Notes under the pieces: generated by a model
What the model saw: the letters and a program-made list of their open reading frames with translations, nothing else
Told to the model about the DNA's origin: nothing
Database searches by the model: none
NCBI GenBank assembly: GCA_021608145.1
Contig: JAKIHM010000001.1
Span: 1 to 64,000, forward strand
Source of the DNA: Thermovorax subterraneus
GTDB taxonomy: Bacteria > Bacillota > Thermosediminibacteria > Thermosediminibacterales > Thermosediminibacteraceae
DNA: 64,000 bases
Reading direction: 5' to 3'
Program-made: the position numbers and the translations under genes
Shown here: piece after piece, positions 39,089-48,411 of the stretch
Numbering within the stretch: position 1 is the stretch's first letter
How the letters are laid out: each line of letters begins with the position of its first letter

Positions 39089-39545
39089 TATTTTCACCTC
39101 TTTCCAGATCCTTTAAGAATTTTGATGCCAGGAAAGTAAACAGTGCTGCAACGGTAAGGCGGGTAGAAAGCAAAAGTACTGCGCTTACTCCGAGAGCGGC
39201 GAAAATTGCCGTATCTTCGAAGACCGCGTGAGCCGCCACGAGAAAGTAGGTTATAAGATAAAGGTCCTTTTTGGACAACTTGTTTTCCTTGGCGGCTTTG
39301 AATATTATCCCCGCCCCGTAAGAAAGCCCTATAATTATTCCTATCACCAGCGGAAATGCCGATTCTTTTTTCATCCCAAATATCCGGACTACAGGTGAAA
39401 ACCAGTTGGCAATACGGTCTAGAAGCCCCATGTCTTTTAGGATTTCCATAGCTAACATTATCGGTATTACGATAATGGAAATCTGCTTTATTGATTGTAT
39501 AGAACCGACTGTGGCCTCTTTTAAAGCTTCAATCAAATAAGACAC
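39060..39545 (-). CDS. Gate-domain (nucleoside recognition) membrane protein
   Basis: A 161-residue membrane protein with four hydrophobic segments and the Gate pattern: SIQSIKQISIIVIPIMLAME, GMKKESAFPLVIGIIIGLSY and YFLVAAHAVFEDTAIFAALG. Such small Gate proteins come in pairs, as SpmA/SpmB in spore maturation, or accompany FeoB-like and nucleoside systems. It follows another gate protein on the same strand by 11 bases. The substrate is unknown. Confidence 0.8.
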   Translation of the reverse strand: MSYLIEALKEATVGSIQSIKQISIIVIPIMLAMEILKDMGLLDRIANWFSPVVRIFGMKKESAFPLVIGIIIGLSYGAGIIFKAAKENKLSKKDLYLITYFLVAAHAVFEDTAIFAALGVSAVLLLSTRLTVAALFTFLASKFLKDLERGENNELTTKERI

Positions 39546-39556
39546 CCCTTTTTTAT

Positions 39557-39994
39557 TTATAGTAAAATGCTGAATGCCAGTCCGGATAGGACGGCAAGTG
39601 CCATCCTTACAGCTATTACGCTTATGGCTGAAAGGCCTATTTTTTTTGCCAACGCGGTTTCAACTGGCAGGCTGTGGCAGAATGAAAGCATTATGGCTAA
39701 TATAGCTATTTCTTTCAAGGAAAGAGATAAGGATACTATCGCTCCTATCGCCGCGTATAGGTTTACCAGATTGCCGAGTACCAGCACCAGTGCGGCTTCT
39801 CCAGGGAGGCCGAAGAACCTCATAAACGGTGCGAAAAGTCGGGCTATTGTACCGAGGACTGGAGTGTGCTTGAGCAAAGTCACAATGAAATAAATAGGAA
39901 TCATCACCTTTGCAAGCTGTAATGTAACGTCGATGCCCGATTTCAGCCCGCGCTTTAGAGTGTCTAAAGTGATGGAGCCGGTTTGTAAAGCCAA
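39557..39994 (-). CDS. Gate-domain (nucleoside recognition) membrane protein
   Basis: A 145-residue membrane protein, first of a two-gene pair with the one at 39060. Features: LKRGLKSGIDVTLQLAKVMI, LARLFAPFMRFFGLPGEAAL, VLVLGNLVNLYAAIGAIVSL and CHSLPVETALAKKIG. The two could form a heterodimeric gate. The regulatory signals upstream are not clear. Function not determined. Confidence 0.8.
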   Translation of the reverse strand: MALQTGSITLDTLKRGLKSGIDVTLQLAKVMIPIYFIVTLLKHTPVLGTIARLFAPFMRFFGLPGEAALVLVLGNLVNLYAAIGAIVSLSLSLKEIAILAIMLSFCHSLPVETALAKKIGLSAISVIAVRMALAVLSGLAFSILL

Positions 39995-40275
39995 GGTTTT
40001 TCCCTCCGTTTGATTAAACTCACAGAAAAATTATAACATAGAATTGAGTTGTTTATATAAAGAAATGCGGCTTTACCGTTTGAAGCACAAATACGACCGC
40101 ATAGGATTAAATTTTAGCCACATAACGGAAATTATGACATAAAAAAGATAATTTAAACTATAATAATATTTAAAAAAGAAAAGAAATAGCGATGGCTTGT
40201 AAGGGGGTGAGCAAATTAAATAGTACAAAACCGCAGATTTAATAATTAATTCCAGTTTCATAAGGAGGCGGACTT

Positions 40276-41895
40276 ATGAATTCCCTTGTACTGCTAGTTG
40301 TTGGGGCTATTTTATTCCTTGCCGCTTACGCAAGTTACGGGGCGTACCTGGCAAAAAAGTGGGGGATAGACCCTACGAGAAAGACTCCTGCCCATGAGAT
40401 GTACGATGGGGTGGATTACGTGCCCGCAAACAAATACGTCCTATTAGGACACCACTTTGCGTCGATTGCAGGGGCAGGGCCGATAGCGGGGCCAATACAG
40501 GCTGCTATATTCGGTTGGCTACCAGTTTTACTTTGGATACTCCTCGGCACTATATTTGTCGGGGGAGTTCATGACTTTGGTTCACTCTTGGCATCGATAA
40601 GGCATAAGGGAAAATCTATAGGAGAAATAATTGAAGCTAATATTGGAACGACGGGGAAAAAACTTTTCAATATATTTGCTTGGCTAACTCTCGTTTTAGT
40701 TGTGGCAGCATTTACAAGCATTACTGCAGATGCTTTTGCTGCCACTCCTGCAGCAGGAACTGCATCTTTGCTTTTTATATTGATTGCAGTACTCTTTGGT
40801 GAATTAGTTTACAGAAGAAATGCAAGTCTTGCTGTTTCTACAGTAATTGGTGTAACATTAATATTTTTGTCTGTATGGTTAGGCTATAAATATCCATTCA
40901 TGCAGTTTGATAAAATTACATGGCAATATATATTGCTCGTTTACATCTTTTTTGCTTCGGTTCTTCCTGTCTGGCTCTTATTGCAGCCGAGGGATTATCT
41001 GAATTCATTCCTCCTTTACGCAATGCTCATAGGAGGTACTCTGGGAATAATCCTAATGCATCCAACACTAAAACTTGAAGCATTTAAAGGTTTCAGCGTT
41101 ACGACAAGTTCTGGTGTCCAATACCTCTTCCCGATGGTGTTTGTCACCGTTGCGTGCGGTGCATGTTCCGGGTTTCACTCACTCGTAGGTTCAGGTACGA
41201 CTGCCAAACAACTTTCTTCTGAGAGCGATGCCCGTTTTGTAGGTTATGGCGCAATGCTAATAGAAGGGTTTTTGGCTATAATAGCATTGATTTCAGTGGC
41301 TTACGTATCAAAAGCTGAAGGAAGCCCTGCCACTATTTTTGCTAGCGGTATTGCAAAATTTATGACTACTTTTGGCATCCCCGAAGATTTTGGGAAAGTA
41401 TTTGTTACATTGGCCTTTACTGCGTTTGCTCTCACCAGCCTAGATACAGCTACGAGATTGGGAAGGTATATATTTCAGGAGTACTTTGAGACAAAAGGTG
41501 AAGAAAAAAATCCGCTATCCAACAAGTACATTGCAACTCTCGTCACGATATTCGGTGCGTACATTCTCTTAGCTTATGGATATCAGAAAATATGGCCGAT
41601 CTTCGGTTCTGCCAATCAGCTCCTTTCAGCGTTGGCGCTGCTTGCACTAACAGCATGGTTTGTGAGAACAGGGAAAAATCCGCTCATGACACTTGTGCCC
41701 ATGCTTTGGATGTTTGCTGTAACGCTTTCTGCTACTTTGCTTTTGATGAAGAACTTTTACAAGGCCGGAAATTACATCCTCGTTTTGCTATCGATTGCGC
41801 TGTTCGTGCTGGCGATAGTCCTTATGTTTGTGACATACAATACCTTGAAAGCGGCAGGAAAAAGTGGAAAAACTACTTCTGTAAAATTGGATTAA
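40276..41895 (+). CDS. cstA: CstA-family carbon starvation transporter (pyruvate/peptide)
   Basis: A 539-residue integral membrane protein with 14-16 helices. Motifs of CstA are seen at KTPAHEMYDGVDYVPANKYV, HHFASIAGAGPIAGPIQAA, GGVHDFGSLLASIRHKG, LPVWLLLQPRDYLNSFLLY and GSGTTAKQLSSESDARFVGY. E. coli relatives CstA and BtsT import pyruvate. GGAGGCGG precedes ATG 40276. A BtsS/BtsR-like pair and another CstA relative follow on the same strand, so the block probably senses and imports pyruvate. Confidence 0.92.
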   Translation: MNSLVLLVVGAILFLAAYASYGAYLAKKWGIDPTRKTPAHEMYDGVDYVPANKYVLLGHHFASIAGAGPIAGPIQAAIFGWLPVLLWILLGTIFVGGVHDFGSLLASIRHKGKSIGEIIEANIGTTGKKLFNIFAWLTLVLVVAAFTSITADAFAATPAAGTASLLFILIAVLFGELVYRRNASLAVSTVIGVTLIFLSVWLGYKYPFMQFDKITWQYILLVYIFFASVLPVWLLLQPRDYLNSFLLYAMLIGGTLGIILMHPTLKLEAFKGFSVTTSSGVQYLFPMVFVTVACGACSGFHSLVGSGTTAKQLSSESDARFVGYGAMLIEGFLAIIALISVAYVSKAEGSPATIFASGIAKFMTTFGIPEDFGKVFVTLAFTAFALTSLDTATRLGRYIFQEYFETKGEEKNPLSNKYIATLVTIFGAYILLAYGYQKIWPIFGSANQLLSALALLALTAWFVRTGKNPLMTLVPMLWMFAVTLSATLLLMKNFYKAGNYILVLLSIALFVLAIVLMFVTYNTLKAAGKSGKTTSVKLD

Positions 41896-41958
41896 TTGAA
41901 AAATTAAGAGGTGGATTTATTCCACCTCTTTCGACTTTTGAAAAAGGGGAGCGGTTTA

Positions 41959-42462
41959 ATGGAAACACAAGGGTATCTGGAATTACTCTGCGACAGATTG
42001 AGAGCTCACTTTGATATAGAAAGGGAAACAGTAGTTTCTGGAGATGACGTGGATATATTTGCCAAGTGCCATATAAAGCACCTTTGGACTTTTTTAACTC
42101 CTCGTGATGTGATAGATTCCTACGAGACCAATGAATATTTTGTAGTGAAGGTTTTTGAACGGTTGAGCCTAGAGGAAATTATATTTTTTGATTCATTATT
42201 GAAACAAAAAATTATGAAAGATTATGTTCGACCTAAGGACGGGCACAAATGCAGCATAATAAACGGCGTTATAGTAGCACCAAATGGCATATCGGACGAA
42301 ATCGAAAAATATGTCCGCTCTTACTCTTACGAGAAAACCTTTTTGTTTTCGTTGAGAGGATGGTGCCGAATAAATCTTGCCGCGGTGGATTTAAAAAATG
42401 GCAATGTAATTTTGAGCAAAAAAGGGAGGAACTTGGAAAAGCTGCTAAAGCTCCAACTTTAA
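41959..42462 (+). CDS. Conserved hypothetical protein between cstA and sensor kinase
   Basis: A 167-residue soluble protein starting at ATG 41959 with AAAGGGGAGCGG upstream. I do not recognise a domain. It is mixed charged, begins METQGYLELLCDRLRAHFDI, and contains RPKDGHKCSIINGVIV and YVRSYSYEKTFLFSLRGWCR. It has four Cys and no membrane segment or known motif. Lying between a CstA transporter and the LytS-type kinase in one direction, it may act in the same pathway. Confidence 0.7.
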   Translation: METQGYLELLCDRLRAHFDIERETVVSGDDVDIFAKCHIKHLWTFLTPRDVIDSYETNEYFVVKVFERLSLEEIIFFDSLLKQKIMKDYVRPKDGHKCSIINGVIVAPNGISDEIEKYVRSYSYEKTFLFSLRGWCRINLAAVDLKNGNVILSKKGRNLEKLLKLQL

Positions 42463-42516
42463 AAAAGGAGGCATTAGTGGTATCATTAAGATAGAAAATT
42501 CGATGAGGTGAAAACC

Positions 42517-44247
42517 GTGATATATTCAATTCTTATTGGACTTGCTAACAGGTTGGGGCTCTTTATTGTTATAGCATACCTCCTTTCGAGGAATAAGGTT
42601 TTCAAAAATCTGATATTGAAGCAGGAAGTATCAGTGCTCGACAAGGTTCTCCTTGCGGTAATATTCGGGGCATTCGGCATCCTAGGAACTTATATGGGCA
42701 TCCCTGTGTACGGGGCTATTGCAAACTCCAGAGCCGTGGGGGTGATAATAGGGGGGCTTTTAGGTGGTCCTTTTGTAGGTTTTTTGTCGGGGTTAATAGC
42801 GGGCTTTCACCGTTGGGTTATAGATATAGGCGGTTTTACGGCTTTCGCCTGTGGCCTTTCTACTTTTACCGAAGGAACTATAGCGGGGATGTTGCACGTA
42901 AGGCTGAACAGAGGCAAAATTAACTGGAAGGTTGCCTTGGCAGTCGGTATGGCACTTGAACTTCTGCAGATGGCAATAATACTTCTGGTAGCAAAACCCT
43001 TTTGGGCTGCACTAGAACTCGTAAGGGTTATATGGTTTCCGATGACCACGGTCAACGCCATCGGTATCGCTATATTCATAGCACTAGTGGAAAATATTTT
43101 TAGTGAGCAGGAAAAGGCGGGGGCTTACCAGGCTCAGCTGGCATTAGATATAGCGTCGGAAACTCTTCCCTATCTGAGACAGGGTTTAAGTGAGTTTTCG
43201 GCGTATAAAACGGCGAAGATCATTTACGAAAAGGCAAATTACGATGCTGTCGCAATCACCGATGACGAGAAAATTCTGGCTCACATAGGTGCTGGAGAAG
43301 ACCATCATAAGGCAGGGCTTAGCATCCAGACCCAGGCAACGAGAAAAGTGTTGGCCACCGGAGAATTTCAGGTGGCATCCTGCAAAGAAGATATTGAGTG
43401 TTACCATGGAGAATGTAACTTGAAATCTGCAGTAATAGTGCCTCTTATAGAGAAGGACCGCGTCATAGGTTGTCTTAAACTTTATAGGACCAGAGAGAAC
43501 AGCATAACTAGTGTGGACATTAGGCTGGCTCAAGGGCTTGCCCAGTTATTTTCCACTCAGCTTGAGCTTTCCAGGATGGAACACCAAGCGAGGTTATTGG
43601 CAAAGGCTGAACTCAGGGCTTTGCAATCCCAGATAAACCCTCACTTCCTTTTTAACGCCTTAAACACTATAATATCTGTATGCCGTAGGGACCCGGAGAA
43701 GGCAAGGAGGCTTCTTGTGCACCTGGGTGATTTTTTTAGGAAAAACTTGAGCATAGGAAGAGAAACGGTGCCCCTAGAACAGGAAATAGAACACGTAAAG
43801 GCATATCTTGCCATTGAACAAGCAAGATTTGGTGACAGGCTCAAAGTAGTTTTTGATTTAGAGCCATTTAGCGGCGTCATGGTGCCCCCGCTTATCCTTC
43901 AACCTCTAGTAGAAAACGCGGTAAAACACGGGATTTTCCCTAAAAGGGAAGGCGGTACTGTGATTATACGGGCTAAAAGGGTGGATGGCGGAGTGGAGCT
44001 AACTGTGGCCGACGATGGAGTGGGCTTCGATGAGGCAACGATTAAGGAAATCTTGGATAAAGAAGGGCCTACAGACAGAATAGGACTTTTTAACGTAAAC
44101 CGGCGCCTGGAAAACCTCTACGGGCCGCAAAGCCGATTGAATATAACGTCCAAACCTATGTTGGGAACTATAGTTAAGTTTTTTATACCGATGGCCGAAA
44201 GCAAGTGGGGTGAGGCCGATGGAGCTTACAGCACTGCTAGTAGATGA
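42517..44247 (+). CDS. LytS/BtsS-type sensor histidine kinase
   Basis: A 576-residue membrane sensor. Five or six N-terminal helices (about 1-200, 5TM-5TMR_LYT) are followed by a GAF domain (about 215-355). The His_kinase motif is QSQINPHFLFNALNTI and the HATPase shows VPPLILQPLVENAVKHGI, DDGVGFDEA and IGLFNVNRRL. GTG 42517 is preferred because GAGG lies eight bases before it. BtsS binds pyruvate at the membrane domain. It overlaps the response regulator gene by 29 bases. Confidence 0.93.
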   Translation: MIYSILIGLANRLGLFIVIAYLLSRNKVFKNLILKQEVSVLDKVLLAVIFGAFGILGTYMGIPVYGAIANSRAVGVIIGGLLGGPFVGFLSGLIAGFHRWVIDIGGFTAFACGLSTFTEGTIAGMLHVRLNRGKINWKVALAVGMALELLQMAIILLVAKPFWAALELVRVIWFPMTTVNAIGIAIFIALVENIFSEQEKAGAYQAQLALDIASETLPYLRQGLSEFSAYKTAKIIYEKANYDAVAITDDEKILAHIGAGEDHHKAGLSIQTQATRKVLATGEFQVASCKEDIECYHGECNLKSAVIVPLIEKDRVIGCLKLYRTRENSITSVDIRLAQGLAQLFSTQLELSRMEHQARLLAKAELRALQSQINPHFLFNALNTIISVCRRDPEKARRLLVHLGDFFRKNLSIGRETVPLEQEIEHVKAYLAIEQARFGDRLKVVFDLEPFSGVMVPPLILQPLVENAVKHGIFPKREGGTVIIRAKRVDGGVELTVADDGVGFDEATIKEILDKEGPTDRIGLFNVNRRLENLYGPQSRLNITSKPMLGTIVKFFIPMAESKWGEADGAYSTASR

Positions 44248-44983
44248 TGAAGGCCCGGCGAGGGATGAGCTTCGATACCTCCTCGAAGCATATCCAGAAA
44301 TAAGAGTAGTGGGGGAAGCATCATCAGGGGAGGAGGCAGTCGAAAAAGCAGTTGAACTTAACCCTGACGTGGTTTTCCTAGATATTAAACTCTGGGATAT
44401 GGACGGATTTGAAGTTGCCAGGCGAATTTTCGAGGAAGGCAGGTCCCCCTTGATTATTTTTGCTACCGCTTATGACGAATATGCTGTGAAAGCTTTTGAG
44501 ATTAACGCGGTTGATTACATTTTAAAGCCATTCTCACAGGAGAGGCTGGAAAAAGCTGTAGAAAGAGTTTTAACACTATTTAAGAATGAAAAGAAAAAAG
44601 AGGAAGTGCTAAAAATAGCCGAGTATATAAAAGCGAACGAAAGGCCTTTGTGCAATAAGCTTCCCTTTTGGAAAAAAGATAGGATCTACCTTGTATGTGC
44701 GGAAGATATTTGCTACTGCGTTGCCGATGAAAAGGGAAGCGTGGTAAAAACGAAACTCGGGGAATTTAACACGACTTATACTCTTACAGAATTGGAAGAG
44801 AAAATAAACAGCCCTAATTTTTTCAGGGTTCACAAGAGCTATCTTGTAAATCTTGATAAAGTCAAGGAGATAATACCCTGGTTTAACGGAACTTTTATCC
44901 TTTCAATTCAGGGGTATGAAAAGGATGAGGTTCCCGTAAGCCGCCGTCAGGCTAAAGAACTGCGAAAAATGTTCGATATTTAA
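44219..44983 (+). CDS. LytTR-type response regulator (BtsR-like)
   Basis: A 254-residue regulator. The receiver has VDDEGPARDELRYLLE, phospho-Asp in VVFLDIKLWDMDG, Thr in IIFATAYDEYAVKAF and Lys in YILKPFSQER. A linker precedes the LytTR DNA-binding domain (about 150-250): FFRVHKSYLVNLDKVKEII and GYEKDEVPVSRRQAKELR. It is the partner of the preceding LytS-like kinase and probably activates the flanking CstA transporter genes. Confidence 0.93.
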   Translation: MELTALLVDDEGPARDELRYLLEAYPEIRVVGEASSGEEAVEKAVELNPDVVFLDIKLWDMDGFEVARRIFEEGRSPLIIFATAYDEYAVKAFEINAVDYILKPFSQERLEKAVERVLTLFKNEKKKEEVLKIAEYIKANERPLCNKLPFWKKDRIYLVCAEDICYCVADEKGSVVKTKLGEFNTTYTLTELEEKINSPNFFRVHKSYLVNLDKVKEIIPWFNGTFILSIQGYEKDEVPVSRRQAKELRKMFDI

Positions 44984-44999
44984 GCATTAAAACCGTTTA

Positions 45000-45033
45000 C
45001 CCCCTCGGAATTGCCAGAGGGGGATTAATTTTT
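45000..45033 (+). terminator. Terminator of the two-component operon
   Basis: CCCCCTC (45000-45006) pairs with GAGGGGG (45017-45023), with an AATTTTT end. Confidence 0.75.
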
Positions 45034-45059
45034 GCTTTTTAGTCGAAAAATCCCCCAAA

Positions 45060-45084
45060 GCTCAAATTTTTGCTCTAAAATTTT
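45060..45084 (+). promoter_or_regulatory. Tandem direct repeat, candidate LytTR site
   Basis: GCTCAAATTTTT (45060-45071) and GCTCTAAAATTTT (45072-45084) form an adjacent imperfect repeat 43 bases before the second cstA start. LytTR proteins bind tandem direct repeats of about this length, and such a regulator is encoded just upstream. Not tested. Confidence 0.4.
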
Positions 45085-45126
45085 AGGTGGACTGATATTT
45101 TATCAATAAAGTGAGGAGGGAAGAAG

Positions 45127-46560
45127 TTGGTAACGTTTTTTTCATCCATTGCAATTCTAATTTTAGGCTACGTTATCTACGGTGCTATTGTCGAAAAAGT
45201 ATTTGGAGCTGACGAAAAGAGAAAGACCCCGTGTTACACCAAAGCCGATGGTGTGGACTACGTGCCGATGGACAAGTACAGAAACAGTCTCATCCAGCTT
45301 TTAAATATTGCGGGTTTGGGTCCAATCTACGGTGCAATTTCTGGAGCTCTATGGGGACCAGTAGCTTTCCTCTGGATCGTATTCGGCGGTATATTTGCCG
45401 GTGCGGTTCACGATTATCTTTCCGGTATGCTCTCTATAAGAAACAACGGGGCAAATGTTCCCGAACTAGTAGGCAAGTATTTGGGAAGTAAGGCAAAATT
45501 GTTTGTAAACGCTTTTGCTGTTGTGCTTTTGGTATTGGTAGGTGTGGTGTTTGTAAATGGCCCTGCAGGACTCTTAGCGATTCTAACTCCCGAAGTTTTG
45601 ACAAAGAGCGTCTGGGTATGGATAATTTTTGCCTATTATTTCTTAGCGACAGTATTGCCGGTTGATAAAATAATTGGAAGGATATATCCGATTTTCGGTG
45701 CAATCCTCATAATAATGGCGTTGGGTATCGGAGGTTCCTTAGTATTTCAAGGGTATGAAATCCCGGAACTTACGCTTCAAAATCTTCATCCAAAAGGAGC
45801 ACCGATATGGCCGCTGCTTTTCATAACCATAGCTTGCGGAGCAATAAGCGGGTTCCACTGCACTCAGTCGCCTATAGTGGCTCGATGTGTGAAAAATGAA
45901 AAAGAGGGTAGGTTAATCTTTTACGGAATGATGATTTGCGAGTCAATAATAGCTCTTATCTGGGCTGCGGCAGCCATGAGCTTTTACGGCGGCACCGCAA
46001 AGCTAGGACAGGTGCTTTCATCACCTGCTGGGCCTTCGGCAGTTGTGAAAGAAACGGCTTTTGCGATGATGGGAACAGTAGGCGGTGTCCTTGCAATCCT
46101 TGGAGTAGTAGTTCTGCCCATAACTTCTGGGGATACTGCCTTCAGGGCAGCAAGGCTCACTATAGCAGAAATGATAAACTTAAGTCAAACAAGCCCAATT
46201 AACAGATATAAAATAGCTGTTCCGCTTTTTGCTGTAGGAGCTATACTTTCTCAGATTGACTTCCAAATCATATGGAGGTACTTTGCTTGGTCCAACCAGA
46301 CACTTGCTATGATAATGCTGTGGGCTGGGGCATCTTACCTTGCTAAAGAAAAGCGCTTCCACTGGATAGCCAGTTTACCAGCTGCTTTCATGACGGCGGT
46401 AAGCGTGACTTATATACTGCAGGCTCCTGAAGGCTTGAGGCTTCCTACTACAATCTCCTATCCCGTGGGAATTGCTGCTGCAGTTTTGGCTTTAGGATAT
46501 TTCCTTCTAAAAACAAGGCAGGAATCGGCGGGGCAACAACTTCAGGGACAAAAAATTTAA
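45127..46560 (+). CDS. CstA-family carbon starvation transporter, second copy
   Basis: A 477-residue permease with about 13 helices and CstA motifs KTPCYTKADGVDYVPMDKYR, LLNIAGLGPIYGAISGALWG, GAVHDYLSGMLSIRNNGANV and ACGAISGFHCTQSPIVARCV. It starts at TTG 45127 with GAGGAGGG upstream. It shares fold but not close sequence with the other copy, so the substrate may differ (pyruvate versus peptides or other small acids). It probably responds to the adjacent two-component pair. Confidence 0.9.
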   Translation: MVTFFSSIAILILGYVIYGAIVEKVFGADEKRKTPCYTKADGVDYVPMDKYRNSLIQLLNIAGLGPIYGAISGALWGPVAFLWIVFGGIFAGAVHDYLSGMLSIRNNGANVPELVGKYLGSKAKLFVNAFAVVLLVLVGVVFVNGPAGLLAILTPEVLTKSVWVWIIFAYYFLATVLPVDKIIGRIYPIFGAILIIMALGIGGSLVFQGYEIPELTLQNLHPKGAPIWPLLFITIACGAISGFHCTQSPIVARCVKNEKEGRLIFYGMMICESIIALIWAAAAMSFYGGTAKLGQVLSSPAGPSAVVKETAFAMMGTVGGVLAILGVVVLPITSGDTAFRAARLTIAEMINLSQTSPINRYKIAVPLFAVGAILSQIDFQIIWRYFAWSNQTLAMIMLWAGASYLAKEKRFHWIASLPAAFMTAVSVTYILQAPEGLRLPTTISYPVGIAAAVLALGYFLLKTRQESAGQQLQGQKI

Positions 46561-46568
46561 AAAAACCT

Positions 46569-46598
46569 TTGCATAACACCAGGTCGGTGTGGTAAAAT
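46569..46598 (+). promoter_or_regulatory. Promoter of the ferredoxin gene
   Basis: TTGCAT (46569-46574) and TAAAAT (46593-46598) are 18 bases apart, 33 bases before the start codon. Confidence 0.65.
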
Positions 46599-46631
46599 AT
46601 ACAGAGAAATCTAATGGAGGAGGTATTTTCC

Positions 46632-46820
46632 TTGAAAGTCTACGTTGATCAGGACCTCTGCATAAGCTGCGGGCTTTGCATCGACACCTGCCCCGATGTG
46701 TTCAGCTGGAACGATGATGGAAAAGCTCAAGCTATCGATTCGGAAGTTCCGGCCAATGCCGAAAACGAAGCAAGGGAAGCGCTAGAGAACTGCCCTAGCG
46801 AAGCCATAAAAGAGGAGTAA
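46632..46820 (+). CDS. Ferredoxin, single [4Fe-4S] cluster
   Basis: A 62-residue protein from TTG 46632 (GGAGGAGG at 46617-46624). Ligands are CISCGLCIDTCP (three of the cluster Cys plus one extra) and the late CP in ENCPSEAI. This is the monocluster type in which the second site has decayed. It transfers low-potential electrons in anaerobes. It is monocistronic, with a promoter upstream and a terminator downstream. Confidence 0.92.
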   Translation: MKVYVDQDLCISCGLCIDTCPDVFSWNDDGKAQAIDSEVPANAENEAREALENCPSEAIKEE

Positions 46821-46845
46821 AAATAGAAATTAAAATTTCGAAAGC

Positions 46846-46885
46846 ATAGTGTTATTGATATTATTATAGTGTTATTGATATTATT
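46846..46885 (+). repeat. Perfect tandem duplication of 20 bp
   Basis: ATAGTGTTATTGATATTATT occurs twice back to back (46846-46865 and 46866-46885) between the ferredoxin gene and its terminator. It is a local duplication with no other copy seen. Confidence 0.85.
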
Positions 46886-46901
46886 TAGGTTCATAAAACG
46901 A

Positions 46902-46928
46902 AACCAGGCCCTTACGGCCTGGTTTTTT
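46902..46928 (+). terminator. Terminator after ferredoxin
   Basis: AACCAGGCC and GGCCTGGTT pair around CTTAC, followed by T6. Confidence 0.9.
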
Positions 46929-47101
46929 GCTATGTGAGATCAAAAAGTGGCATCGAGATTTGGCGAACATACGGATGTGGGCCCGTATGTCCGGTGATGC
47001 AATGAGGCGCTCGATTCGATAAAATTTTCTATATTTCCCGGGCAATTTTTTGTTTTCGACGGGAAAGCCCTTTTTTTTATAGACACATGTGAAACGTTAA
47101 A

Positions 47102-48196
47102 TCATAATGTAAGCTTTAGTTCCTGCTTCTTTCTATGTCGTTCTATAGCCAGTTCTATCAGACGGTCTATGAGCTCGCTATAAGAAAGGCCCGAGGCCTC
47201 CCACATCTTTGGGTACATGCTTATTTTTGTAAATCCCGGAATCGTATTTACCTCGTTTATATAAGTCACACCTGTCACCTTGCTCAATAAAAAGTCCACC
47301 CTTGCCATGCCCGAGCAGTCTAGGGCCTTAAAAGCCTTTACAGCAAGGTCCCGAATTTTCTCTGTTTCTTCTGTGGATAAGGGCGCGGGTATCAAGAGTT
47401 TCGATTTTCCGCCGTCGAAGTATTTGGCGGTGTAGCTGTAGAATTCCTCGCTTGGTATGATTTCACCCGGTAAGGATGCTTTTGGGTCATCGTTCCCCAA
47501 GACCGAGCATTCGATTTCCCTTGCGTGGACAAATCTTTCGACGAGCAGCTTTCTGTCGAATTCTGCAGCCAACATGATTGCCTTTTTAAGTTCTTCGCGG
47601 TCATGGGCTTTGCTTACTCCCACGCTGGAGCCTAAGTTTGCAGGTTTTACAAAGCATGGGTACCCGAAGGATTGTTCAACTTCCATTACCATGTCCGAAA
47701 GTCCATGGGGGAGGTCCTTTTTGTAAAAGACCTTGAAGTCCACCACCGGCAAGCCTTCCTGTTTCAAGATTTTTTTCGTGAAAACCTTATCCATGCATAC
47801 GGCTGAAGAACCGACACCGCAACTCACGTAAGGTATGTTCATGAGCTCAAAAAGTCCCTGGACGGTTCCGTCTTCGCCCCGTGGGCCGTGGAGAACGGGG
47901 AATATTACGTCAAAATAATATCTTGTTTCGATGCCGTTATTTAGGGCAATTGCACACTTGAATCCAGTGTCTGGGGGAAGAAAGACCGGTATTGCTTCTT
48001 GTATCCAACTTCCATCCCGAATCTTTGATATGTCTCCGAAATACACATGCCAGCGGCCGTCCTTGGTTATTCCGATGGGAATAATGTCATACTTTGATTT
48101 GTCCATTACGTTTATTATCGAAAATGCCGACATCAGCGATACTTCGTGCTCCCCCGACTGCCCGCCGAAAACAACGCCTACCTTCAATTTTTCCAT
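47102..48196 (-). CDS. ddl: D-alanine--D-alanine ligase
   Basis: A 364-residue ATP-grasp ligase that joins two D-Ala for peptidoglycan. Landmarks are VVFGGQSGEHEVSLMSA, VLHGPRGEDGTVQGLFELMN, the ATP loop KPANLGSSVGVSKAHDREEL, GEIIPSEEFYSYTAKYFDGG, and the metal end RVDFLL...YINEVNTIPGFTKIS. Whether the product is vancomycin-sensitive (Tyr in YSYTAKY) is consistent with D-Ala-D-Ala. It is monocistronic on the minus strand. Confidence 0.95.
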   Translation of the reverse strand: MEKLKVGVVFGGQSGEHEVSLMSAFSIINVMDKSKYDIIPIGITKDGRWHVYFGDISKIRDGSWIQEAIPVFLPPDTGFKCAIALNNGIETRYYFDVIFPVLHGPRGEDGTVQGLFELMNIPYVSCGVGSSAVCMDKVFTKKILKQEGLPVVDFKVFYKKDLPHGLSDMVMEVEQSFGYPCFVKPANLGSSVGVSKAHDREELKKAIMLAAEFDRKLLVERFVHAREIECSVLGNDDPKASLPGEIIPSEEFYSYTAKYFDGGKSKLLIPAPLSTEETEKIRDLAVKAFKALDCSGMARVDFLLSKVTGVTYINEVNTIPGFTKISMYPKMWEASGLSYSELIDRLIELAIERHRKKQELKLTL

Positions 48197-48411
48197 AAAA
48201 ACACTCCCTTTTTACTTTCGATATGCCAAGCAAGGCACTTTTACTAATTTACTAATATTTTATTTCTCATGCTCTGGTAAAATTAAAAGGTTCAAAAAAG
48301 ATTATAGCAAAATGTGAGGCTAATATATAGTTCCCATAAGTTATTTTTTCCGCGAAAAATTCCGAATCAATGGGGTAATAAGTTGTGATATAATCATATA
48401 AGACTTAAGTA

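Noticed and set aside
41592-42014. Frame overlapping the end of cstA and the next gene
   Set aside because: It mirrors the cstA coding phase in a +1 frame and has no recognisable domain.
46846-46885. CRISPR-like repeat
   Set aside because: There are only two back-to-back copies with no spacer. No CRISPR array was seen anywhere in the window.
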